This document shows positions 42,766 to 49,623 of a DNA stretch of 64,000 nt, one piece after another. How positions within the stretch are numbered: the first letter of the stretch is position 1; every line of letters begins with the position of its first letter. The stretch is from SZUA-309 sp050185825 (GTDB lineage: Bacteria > Pseudomonadota > Gammaproteobacteria > Pseudomonadales > Azotimanducaceae). The stretch is from the NCBI GenBank assembly GCA_050185825.1, contig JBFWZA010000024.1, forward strand, positions 7,570 through 71,569, in the 5' to 3' direction. The notes under the pieces were generated by a model. It was not told the DNA's origin. It searched no databases and saw nothing but the letters and a program-made list of their open reading frames with translations. Both the position numbers and the translations under genes were made by a program.

Positions 42766-42809
42766 TGGCGCCCGTGGGCGACGTGCTATTTGTCGTGAAA
42801 CCGGTCTGA
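42732..42809 (+). repeat. Duplicated, diverged copy of the carboxylase 3' end (14-codon mini-ORF)
   Basis: Bases 42732-42765 (the last 11 codons incl. stop) are repeated imperfectly at 42776-42809. The second copy lies in a different frame and is part of a mini-ORF 42765-42809 whose ATG overlaps the main stop (TGATG) and which encodes MAPVGDVLFVVKPV. Aligned codon by codon, GDLLFVVKPV and GDVLFVVKPV differ in six codons, five of them synonymous. The tail therefore looks like the end of a diverged homologue rather than a slippage product. Confidence 0.8.
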
Positions 42810-42828
42810 CCTCTACAGCACCGGTTTC
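42797..42828. terminator. Inverted repeat between the convergent carboxylase and secreted-protein genes
   Basis: GAAACCGGT (42797-42805) and ACCGGTTTC (42820-42828) give a perfect 9-bp stem with a 14-nt loop spanning the stop region of the minus-strand gene. No T run follows, so termination is only a possibility. Confidence 0.35.
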
Positions 42829-44261
42829 TTGCCCGACAGCGTCTTTTCCTTGTCCTCCTCGATCCGCGTGGCCATGCGGTCGGTGTCTTCCCACGCCTGC
42901 CGGGCGGTCCGGCGGATCTCGTTGAGATCGTAGAGCACGACGCCGAAGCCCGTGATTCTCGGCGGCTGCTGGGCGGGCTCCAGCGTCACCACGGCCAGGG
43001 TCAGACCACAGTCGTCATAGATGCCGTTGAAGGCCTCTTCCGTGTCCCACAGCGTCACAGGCGCACCACCCTCCCACGGGCTGCCGGCCTGCTGGTAGAC
43101 GCAGCTGATCACGGGCACCGGATCGGTCTGTGGCTGACCATTGCGGTTCAGACTCCAGGAGTAGATCCGGTGAGGCTTGCGCAGCACCGTGCCGGCGGGA
43201 ATTTCCAGGTGCGGCTCGCCGTACTTCTCCACCAGCGACGCGCGGAACTCGGAGAGCAGCATCTCGCCGGTGTACGTGTAGCGGGCGATGCCCGCGACAC
43301 GGTCCTCGTTCGGCGGCATGTGGGCCATGACGATGATCCGGTCGTTCCGTTCACGGGCGTTGTAGGCGCCCTGAAAGCCCGCTTCGTACTTCGGACCGCC
43401 GGAGATTCGCGACTTCTGCACTTGAGCGAGCCACCACTGGAACGGCGTGAGCGGCATCTCCGGATAGGTCCCGGCAATCACCGCGTACGCTTCTCTGTAC
43501 GGCATGCCGAGATACACACCCAGGACGTCGGGCCCTGTTGGCTCGCTCCGCGTCACCGGTGCGGTGGCTGGCGCCGAGGCAGACCCTGCAGGTGCACCGG
43601 CCGCCTCTGCCGGCTGCGGTGCGGTGGAGGTGACACTGGTGCCTGCAGAGCCCGGGAAGTCGCCCTCTATGGCAATGCCGGCGATCGCGTAGGTCTGATT
43701 GGCCCTGGACCCGCCGGTGAGGTTCAGGGAGATGGTCCCGTTTCTCGAGGAGGTGAGCGTCTTCGCGTAGCTCGACAGCGACCGCTGGTCGCTACCGAGC
43801 TGATCGTTGATCACCAGCATGCTGTCCGGGGCTTTCTGGGTCAGCGTCAGACCCCTGCCGCCGGAAAGGGCTACACCCTGAGTGAGCTCTGCGCCACCGC
43901 GCAATCCGAAGATATAGATGCTGTAGGGCTCGAGCGGCTTGAGCCCGCTGATCTCGGCCTCGAAAGTGCCACCGAATTCGTACTGGTTGCCGTCGATGCC
44001 GCCGAGGCTGCTCTTGTAAGACGGAAGGGAAGTGGGCAGGGGGCTGACGCTGAAGGGTGTGCCGGCCCGGGAGACGCTCAGCCCGACTCTGGTCGCCTGC
44101 CCTTCGTCGTTGATCAGGTTCCAGTAGCTGCCCGAGGCCGTGACGGAGGTCCAGTTGGCTGGTGTGTTGCCAGGCGCGCCGAAATCGATTCCCACCAGAT
44201 CGGCCCGGGAGCCGGCGCAGAAGGTGCACAGAGTGACAAACAGGATGTGTCGAAGCGGCAT
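42813..44261 (-). CDS. Unrecognised secreted two-domain protein
   Basis: I do not recognise this 482-residue protein. A signal peptide (LFVTLCTFCAGSRA/D) leads to an N-terminal beta-rich domain (residues 20-205) that begins VGIDFGAPGNTPANW and has regular short strands ending in QTYAIAGIAIEG; this looks like a galactose-binding or malectin-like sandwich, but by impression only. An Ala/Pro/Thr/Ser linker (about 208-240) leads to a C-terminal domain (about 245-480) with VLGVYLGMPYREAYAVI and Cys residues in VISCVYQQ and YDDCGLTL that may pair. AGAGGA precedes ATG 44261. No neighbour suggests a job. The carboxylase gene converges on it with a duplicated tail in between. Confidence 0.75.
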   Translation of the reverse strand: MPLRHILFVTLCTFCAGSRADLVGIDFGAPGNTPANWTSVTASGSYWNLINDEGQATRVGLSVSRAGTPFSVSPLPTSLPSYKSSLGGIDGNQYEFGGTFEAEISGLKPLEPYSIYIFGLRGGAELTQGVALSGGRGLTLTQKAPDSMLVINDQLGSDQRSLSSYAKTLTSSRNGTISLNLTGGSRANQTYAIAGIAIEGDFPGSAGTSVTSTAPQPAEAAGAPAGSASAPATAPVTRSEPTGPDVLGVYLGMPYREAYAVIAGTYPEMPLTPFQWWLAQVQKSRISGGPKYEAGFQGAYNARERNDRIIVMAHMPPNEDRVAGIARYTYTGEMLLSEFRASLVEKYGEPHLEIPAGTVLRKPHRIYSWSLNRNGQPQTDPVPVISCVYQQAGSPWEGGAPVTLWDTEEAFNGIYDDCGLTLAVVTLEPAQQPPRITGFGVVLYDLNEIRRTARQAWEDTDRMATRIEEDKEKTLSGKKPVL

Positions 44262-44366
44262 GTCGTGTCCTCTTGTTCTAGCGCGTACCGGCGCGTCCGC
44301 TCGTGCTTCAGATCGGAGTGTATGCGCTGCGGGAAGCCCGGGGTACCTCTGTTTTCCGCCCTTCGC

Positions 44367-45101
44367 TCAGGGAGCGAGATAGCCCCAGACGCCCTTGACG
44401 ATGCACACGCCGGCGATCGCCAGGATGACAAGTCCACTCACGCGCCGGAAACGCTCGTCGGTGAACCGCTCGAGCAGCCGGGTACCGATGCGCGTACCGA
44501 GCACGGCGGTGGCGATGGCCACGCCGTAGATCCAGGCAGGCACGGAATCCGTCACGCCGATGATGAGTCCGTAGTAGACGAGCTTGAGCACGTGCCCGGC
44601 GGCCTGGGTGATGGCCTTGCTGGCGATGATCTCGAAGCGGTTGAGGCGGGCGTTGAGATAGAAGACGTCGAGCAGCGGCCCGGAAGCGCCGGCAAAGAGC
44701 TGGGCGGCGGTGACCACGGCGCCGCAGGCTGCCGCGGTCGGCAGGTGGGTGACGTCCAGGCCCTTGAGGTGTGGAACCACACGGGCGAGAAACGGCAGCG
44801 CACCCACGAGGATCAGCACCAGGTTGGCATCGGGCACCAGGGCCAGGGCGATGAAAACTGCCAGGGTGAGCCCGGCGCCCAGCGCATAGGCCGGGAGGAT
44901 GCGCCACTGGATGTGAGTCCTGAGAATCCAGGCCCGGGAGCCGTTGGAGACGGCCTGCACGGCGCCGTGCAGCATCATGGCCGCTCCTACGGAGAGCACG
45001 GAGACGAGCACGGCCATCAGGATCATGCCGCCCGCCATGCCCAGCACGCCGGACAACACGCTGGTCGCCAGAACGGTGACGAGGATCAGGATCTCGAGCA
45101 C
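44367..45101 (-). CDS. TauE/SafE family membrane permease
   Basis: Membrane protein of 244 residues with about seven hydrophobic segments, in the sulfite exporter TauE/SafE family. It starts with ATSVLSGVLGMAGGMILMAVL, the first half of the family's inverted repeat, and has a second glycine-rich repeat near TAAACGAVVTAAQLFAGASG. Members move small organosulfur or sulfonate compounds or sulfite; the substrate here is unknown. The start is GTG 45101. It is divergent from a LysR regulator, which likely controls it. Confidence 0.85.
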   Translation of the reverse strand: MLEILILVTVLATSVLSGVLGMAGGMILMAVLVSVLSVGAAMMLHGAVQAVSNGSRAWILRTHIQWRILPAYALGAGLTLAVFIALALVPDANLVLILVGALPFLARVVPHLKGLDVTHLPTAAACGAVVTAAQLFAGASGPLLDVFYLNARLNRFEIIASKAITQAAGHVLKLVYYGLIIGVTDSVPAWIYGVAIATAVLGTRIGTRLLERFTDERFRRVSGLVILAIAGVCIVKGVWGYLAP

Positions 45102-45150
45102 GGTGCGTTTCCGTTGACATGGCCCGCGGAGAGTCTAGGGGGACCTCCGT

Positions 45151-45197
45151 GTGAAAAAAGCGAATAGATGGAATATGATTCCTGCGCTTCGGGAATT
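45151..45197 (+). promoter_or_regulatory. Promoter and operator-like repeats before the LysR gene
   Basis: GTGAAA (45151-45156), 17-bp spacer, TATGAT (45174-45179) is a plausible promoter for the LysR gene. The -10 box lies inside the palindrome GGAAT-ATG-ATTCC (45170-45182), and a third GGAAT follows at 45192-45196. Such repeats over the promoter fit autoregulation by the adjacent LysR protein, but the classical T-N11-A form was not clear. Confidence 0.35.
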
Positions 45198-45205
45198 GAT
45201 TGGCC

Positions 45206-46060
45206 ATGCTCGAGAACCTGGAAACGCTGGTGACCCTGTCGAAGACGGGCACCATGATGGAAACCGCTACGGTGCTGAAGGTGTCGCAGTCGGCGGTGAG
45301 CAAACGGATCGCGGCGCTGGAGCGTTACTACGACCGGGCGCTGATCGAGCGTCACGGCCGGCGGGTGGTGCTCACCCACCACGGCACCAAGCTCGTGGAG
45401 AAGGTGACGCCGCTGATCTCCGAGCTCCGGGACGTGTTCCTCACGGACAACGCGCTGCGCAAGGGCAAGATCATTCTCGGCGTTTCGGAGGCCATCCTCT
45501 GCAGCTGGGGGCCGCGGCTGTTCGCGGAGGTCCGCAGCCAGATGCCGGAGGTGGAGTTCGAGTTCCACGCCCAGCGCTCCCCGGTGGTGCTCGACCGGCT
45601 GCGTTCCGGGGAGTACATGGTGGGCATCTGCACGGGCACGTCAGACGCGGAGTCGGACCTGCAGAGCGAGGTGATCCGCCGTGAGCCCATGGTCATCCTG
45701 CCGTCCGGACTCACGACGCTGAACTACCGCGTCGGTGATCCGCTGGACGTGATCACCATCGAGTCCCGCTCCGGTGCCTGGCAGTCCATTGAGGACGACA
45801 TGCGACGCCTGCATCTGAATCGCAGCGCGTCGCTGGAATCGTTCTTCGCGGTGGCGCAGATGGCCCTGGCGGGATTCGGTCACGGCCTCGTGCCCGCCGG
45901 GGTCGCGCGGACCCTGAGGGTGGCGTCCTCCGACTGGATCGACCTCACTGAGGCGGGCCTCGCGAGACCGGTGCGGTTCGTGGCCAGGAAGTCCATGTTC
46001 TCCCAGCCGCTGGTGCAGAACTTCTACCTGGCGGTGTCGGAGCGCGCGGCCTCCGTCTGA
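45206..46060 (+). CDS. LysR-family transcriptional regulator
   Basis: LysR regulator of 284 residues. The winged helix-turn-helix is at residues 1-60 (LVTLSKTGTMMETATVLKVSQSAVSKRIAALERYY), followed by a short linker helix and a substrate-binding domain beginning GKIILGVSEAILCSWGPRLF. ATG 45206 gives the usual MLENLETL start; TTG 45200 adds two residues and has a GGGA at better distance. The 3' end overlaps the hemH 3' end by 37 bp. The partner gene is the divergent TauE permease. Confidence 0.88.
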   Translation: MLENLETLVTLSKTGTMMETATVLKVSQSAVSKRIAALERYYDRALIERHGRRVVLTHHGTKLVEKVTPLISELRDVFLTDNALRKGKIILGVSEAILCSWGPRLFAEVRSQMPEVEFEFHAQRSPVVLDRLRSGEYMVGICTGTSDAESDLQSEVIRREPMVILPSGLTTLNYRVGDPLDVITIESRSGAWQSIEDDMRRLHLNRSASLESFFAVAQMALAGFGHGLVPAGVARTLRVASSDWIDLTEAGLARPVRFVARKSMFSQPLVQNFYLAVSERAASV

Positions 46061-47070
46061 TCGGCCGTGCACCACCCGGCGATCACCTCGACCCATGCCG
46101 GGTCGTCGTTGAGGCACGGGATCAGCGTGAAGGACTCGCCGCCGGCGTCGAGGAACTGATCCCGGCCGGTAATGCCGATCTCTTCCAGGGTTTCCAGGTT
46201 GTCCGCGACGAAGGCCGGACAGGCAACCACCAGGTGTTTCACGCCGCGCTCCGGCAGACCTTTGAGCACCTCGTCGGTGTAGGGAGCGAGCCAGGGCAGC
46301 CTGCCGAGCCGGGACTGGTAGCTCTCCGACCATCGGTCCGTCCCGATGCCGAGGCGCGCCGCCAGTGCCCGGGAGGTGGCACGTACCTGATGCCGGTAGC
46401 AGGTGGCATGCGCTGGGGAAGAGCGCTCGCAGCAGTCCGGGGTGGCGAGGCAGTGGCTGCCGGTGGGATCCGCCCGGGTGAGATGGCGTTCGGGGAGTCC
46501 GTGATAGGAGAGGAGCACGTGGTCCCAGCGCTCGGGCAGGTGGCGGCGGATCACCGCCGCCTGTGCGTTCAGATAAGCGGGATCATCGAAAAACGGCGGC
46601 TGGACCGAAAGCCGCACACCGTCCGGCAGCCGTTCGCGTACGGCCCGGAGGGTGGTCTCCCGGGTGGAATCGGCGTGCTGGGGATAGAGGCTGAGCAGCC
46701 TGATGTCGCTGACACCGCGATCGACGAGCGCCCGGATTCCCCGTTCGAGCCCGGGCTCGCCGTAGCGCATGGCAAGCTCGCAGGGCACCTCGGGCATCCG
46801 GGCGCGGAGCGCTTCGACGAGCCTCTCGCCGTAGTGCAGGAGGGGTGAGCCCGTCCCCGGACCGGCCGCGTCCCAGATGTGTGCATAAGCCTCGGCCGAG
46901 CGCCGCGGTCGGGTCGGCAGGATGAAGGCCCGCACCACGAGCTGTCTGAACACCCAGGGCAGGTCGATGACGTAGGGGTCGGTGAGAAAGTCCCTGAGAT
47001 ACGCGCGCACGTCGGCAACGTCGGTGGAAGCCGGCGTACCGAGATTGACGAGCAGCACACCCAGTGTCAT
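46024..47070 (-). CDS. hemH: Ferrochelatase
   Basis: Inserts Fe(II) into protoporphyrin IX, the last step of heme synthesis. The 348-residue product has GVLLVNLGTPAS at the start, catalytic His in LLSYHGLPERH, YQSRLGRLPWLAPYTDE, and VVACPAFVADNLETLEEIG with the catalytic Glu. Between the His motif and the helix ATSRALA there is a Cys-rich insert (HCLATPDCCE and ATCYRHQ; four Cys) absent from the E. coli enzyme, a possible metal or Fe-S site. The last 12 codons overlap the convergent LysR gene. Confidence 0.93.
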   Translation of the reverse strand: MTLGVLLVNLGTPASTDVADVRAYLRDFLTDPYVIDLPWVFRQLVVRAFILPTRPRRSAEAYAHIWDAAGPGTGSPLLHYGERLVEALRARMPEVPCELAMRYGEPGLERGIRALVDRGVSDIRLLSLYPQHADSTRETTLRAVRERLPDGVRLSVQPPFFDDPAYLNAQAAVIRRHLPERWDHVLLSYHGLPERHLTRADPTGSHCLATPDCCERSSPAHATCYRHQVRATSRALAARLGIGTDRWSESYQSRLGRLPWLAPYTDEVLKGLPERGVKHLVVACPAFVADNLETLEEIGITGRDQFLDAGGESFTLIPCLNDDPAWVEVIAGWCTADQTEAARSDTAR

Positions 47071-47198
47071 GACGAGGTCTTATTGGTTGTCTCGAGCGGT
47101 TGGGATAGTATCCGCGGTCTTCTCAGAAGTCAGGTAAACGACGGAGACGTTACGCCGCGGCACGTGAAGCGCGCGTCATGGTCTCGTCACGTTCGTCC

Positions 47199-47828
47199 AT
47201 GGGAATTGCCGACACCCTCATCATCGACTACGACGCCGGTAATCTGCGCAGCGTCCAGCGCGCCTGCGCGGAGGTCGGGCTCGCGGCCGAGATCAGCGCC
47301 GATCCGGATGCGGTCCGCCGGGCGGCACGCGTCATCTTTCCCGGGGTCGGGGCGGCGGGTGCCGCCATGAAGAGCCTGACGCGGGCCGGGATGGACGAGG
47401 CGCTCAGGGAGGTCATCGCCGCCGGTGTGCCGGTGCTCGGCATCTGTCTCGGGCTGCAGATCTCGTTCGATCACTCCGAGGAAGGCGACACGCCGACCCT
47501 GGGCCTGCTACCAGGTCGGGTACGACGGTTCCGCTTCGAGAACCCGGAGCTCAAGATTCCCCACATGGGCTGGAACGAGGTGCGCCTCGTGCGGCCGCAT
47601 CCGGTGCTGGCCGGTATCGAACCCGGAGACGAGTTCTACTTCGTGCACGGGTACTACCCGGAACCGGCGGATCAGCGGCTCGTCTACGCCGTCACGGACT
47701 ACGAGATCGAGTTCGCCTGCGCCGTCGGCCGTGACAACTACTTTGCCACCCAGTTTCACCCGGAGAAGAGCGGCCGGGTCGGACTGCGGCTCATCGAGGC
47801 TTTTGCGGGCTGGAACGGCACATGCTGA
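47199..47828 (+). CDS. hisH: Imidazole glycerol phosphate synthase, glutaminase subunit
   Basis: Glutamine amidotransferase subunit of 209 residues that feeds ammonia to HisF in histidine synthesis. The nucleophilic Cys lies in VLGICLGLQIS and the His-Glu pair in TQFHPEKSG; IIDYDAGNLRSVQRA is the family start and HMGWNEV is present. ATG 47199 is preferred to ATG 47178, although neither has a good ribosome-binding site. It overlaps hisF by 7 bp. The pair lies alone, outside a his operon, divergent from hemH. Confidence 0.92.
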   Translation: MGIADTLIIDYDAGNLRSVQRACAEVGLAAEISADPDAVRRAARVIFPGVGAAGAAMKSLTRAGMDEALREVIAAGVPVLGICLGLQISFDHSEEGDTPTLGLLPGRVRRFRFENPELKIPHMGWNEVRLVRPHPVLAGIEPGDEFYFVHGYYPEPADQRLVYAVTDYEIEFACAVGRDNYFATQFHPEKSGRVGLRLIEAFAGWNGTC

Positions 47829-48601
47829 GCAAACGACTCATCGCCTGTCTGGACGTGCGCGACGGCAAGCTTGCCAAGAGCGTGAAGTTCGTCGACACGA
47901 AGGACATCGGCGATCCGGTGCAGAAAGCCCGGGAGTACTACGAGGACGGTCTGGACGAGCTGGTGTTCTACGACATCACCGCCTCGAGCGACAGACGCAA
48001 TATCATGCTGCACGTGGTGGAGGCGGTGGCGGAGCAGGTCTTCATTCCGCTGTCGGTGGGGGGCGGTATCCGCTCCGTGGCGGACGCGACCGATCTCCGA
48101 CTGGCCGGCGCGGAGAAGATCAACGTCAACTCCGCTGCCGTCCAGCGACCGGCCCTGATCACCGAGTGTGCGGACGCGGTGGGCTCGCAGAACATCGTGC
48201 TCTCCATGGACATCCGCTCGACAGCGCCGAGTGCCACCTGTCCGTCGGGATACGAAATCGTCATCAACGGCGGCCGTACCCCCATGGGCATGGATGCGCT
48301 CGCCTGGGCGCTGGAAGGGGAGCGGCTCGGTGCCGGCGAGCTGGTGGTGAACTCCATCGACGCGGACGGCACCCGGGCGGGTTACGAGCTGACGCTCACC
48401 CGCATGATCGCCGAGGCCGTGCGCATTCCTGTCATCGCCTCCGGTGGTGCCGGGGCGCCGGAGCATCTCCAGGCCGTGCTCACGGATGGCAAGGCCGATG
48501 CGGCGCTGGTGGCCTCCATGGTGCACTACGGTGACTACACCTGCAGCGGCCTCAAACGCTACCTGCACGACCACGGCGTGAAGATGCGGATGTCCTGGTA
48601 G
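47822..48601 (+). CDS. hisF: Imidazole glycerol phosphate synthase, cyclase subunit
   Basis: TIM-barrel cyclase of 259 residues. The catalytic Asp pair is in LIACLDVRDG (D11) and LSMDIRS (D130); FYDITASSD, LSVGGGIRSV and VIASGGAGAPEHL are barrel motifs. The variant details (KSVKFVDTKDIGDPVQKARE, VINGGRTPMGMDALAWA, SMVHYGDYTCSGLKRYL) differ from the usual gammaproteobacterial HisF and look like the form common in deltaproteobacteria, which suggests transfer or a second, divergent HisHF pair. It is not the LPS-cluster HisF2 type, which lacks these features. Confidence 0.9.
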   Translation: MLSKRLIACLDVRDGKLAKSVKFVDTKDIGDPVQKAREYYEDGLDELVFYDITASSDRRNIMLHVVEAVAEQVFIPLSVGGGIRSVADATDLRLAGAEKINVNSAAVQRPALITECADAVGSQNIVLSMDIRSTAPSATCPSGYEIVINGGRTPMGMDALAWALEGERLGAGELVVNSIDADGTRAGYELTLTRMIAEAVRIPVIASGGAGAPEHLQAVLTDGKADAALVASMVHYGDYTCSGLKRYLHDHGVKMRMSW

Positions 48602-48636
48602 GCTCCGGGCCTGTGGAGAGAAAAGGAGAGGGCAGC

Positions 48637-49605
48637 ATGAAGGCCATTCAGATCGACGGCGACCGTCTGCAGTGGCAGCAGGTGGAGTCTCCGGTGCTCG
48701 GCGTCGGTGAGGTCCGAATCCGGGTCGCGGCCACCGCCGTCAATCGGGCGGATCTGGTTCAGCGCCGTGGCGGCTACCCGCCGCCGCCGGGCGCCAGCCC
48801 CATTCTCGGTCTCGAGTGCGCGGGCGAGGTCGTGGAGGTAGGCGAGGGCGTGTCCCGATGCGCGCCGGGGGATGCGGTCTGCGCGCTGCTCGCCGGCGGT
48901 GGTTATGCAGAAGAGGTGGTGGTCCCGGCCGGCCAGGTGCTGCCGGTACCCTCGGGCCTCGGCATGATCGAGGCAGCGGCGCTGCCGGAGGTGTTCGCCA
49001 CCGCGTTCCTCAACCTGTTCATGGAGGCGAACCTCACCCGGGGAGAGACGGTACTGCTGCACGCGGGTGCCAGCGGTGTCGGCACTGCCGCCATTCAGCT
49101 CTGTGGCCTCTTCGGCAATCCCTGTTTCGTCACCGCCGGCAATGCGGAGAAGATCGAGCGCTGCGTGGCGCTGGGTGCGGACGGCGGCTGGAACCGCCAT
49201 GACGGCTCGTTCGTGGATGCCGTGCGGGGCTGGTCGGAGGGCGGGGTGGACGTGATTCTGGATCCCGTCGGCGCCGCCTATCTCGGTGACAACCTGTCCG
49301 TGCTCGCGACCGACGGCCGGCTGGTGATCATCGGCCTCATGGGTGGCGCCGAGGCCAAGGTGAATCTGGGCGTGATGATGGTGAAACGGCAGCGCATCAT
49401 CGGCTCCACGCTGCGCGCGCGCAGCATCGGCGCCAAGGCCGCCGTCATGGACCGGCTCAGGGACGAGGTGTGGCCGCACGTTGCACGCGGGGCGATCAGA
49501 CCCATCATCGAAACCGTGGTACCCATCGAGGAGGCCGAGCGGGCTCATGCGCTGATCGCCTCGGACGACACCTTCGGCAAGGTGATCCTGCAGGTGGGCG
49601 GCTAG
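48637..49605 (+). CDS. NAD(P)H-quinone oxidoreductase, PIG3/zeta-crystallin type
   Basis: Zinc-free medium-chain dehydrogenase/reductase of 322 residues. It has a GroES-like N-terminal domain (GEVRIRVAATAVNRADLVQRRG, ILGLECAGEVVEVG) and a Rossmann domain with HAGASGVGTAAIQLCGLFG; MGGAEAKVNLGVMMVKRQRIIGSTLRAR is typical of the PIG3 subgroup. AGGAGAG lies six bases before ATG 48637; the frame is open a little further. It follows hisF after 35 bp. Physiological substrate is unknown, possibly quinones. Confidence 0.88.
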   Translation: MKAIQIDGDRLQWQQVESPVLGVGEVRIRVAATAVNRADLVQRRGGYPPPPGASPILGLECAGEVVEVGEGVSRCAPGDAVCALLAGGGYAEEVVVPAGQVLPVPSGLGMIEAAALPEVFATAFLNLFMEANLTRGETVLLHAGASGVGTAAIQLCGLFGNPCFVTAGNAEKIERCVALGADGGWNRHDGSFVDAVRGWSEGGVDVILDPVGAAYLGDNLSVLATDGRLVIIGLMGGAEAKVNLGVMMVKRQRIIGSTLRARSIGAKAAVMDRLRDEVWPHVARGAIRPIIETVVPIEEAERAHALIASDDTFGKVILQVGG

Positions 49606-49623
49606 CGGCTGGACGGCCAGCAG

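Noticed and set aside
47822..48601. HisF as the LPS-cluster variant (HisF2)
   Set aside because: No polysaccharide genes nearby, and catalytic motifs ACLDV and SMDI with the full barrel motifs match true HisF.
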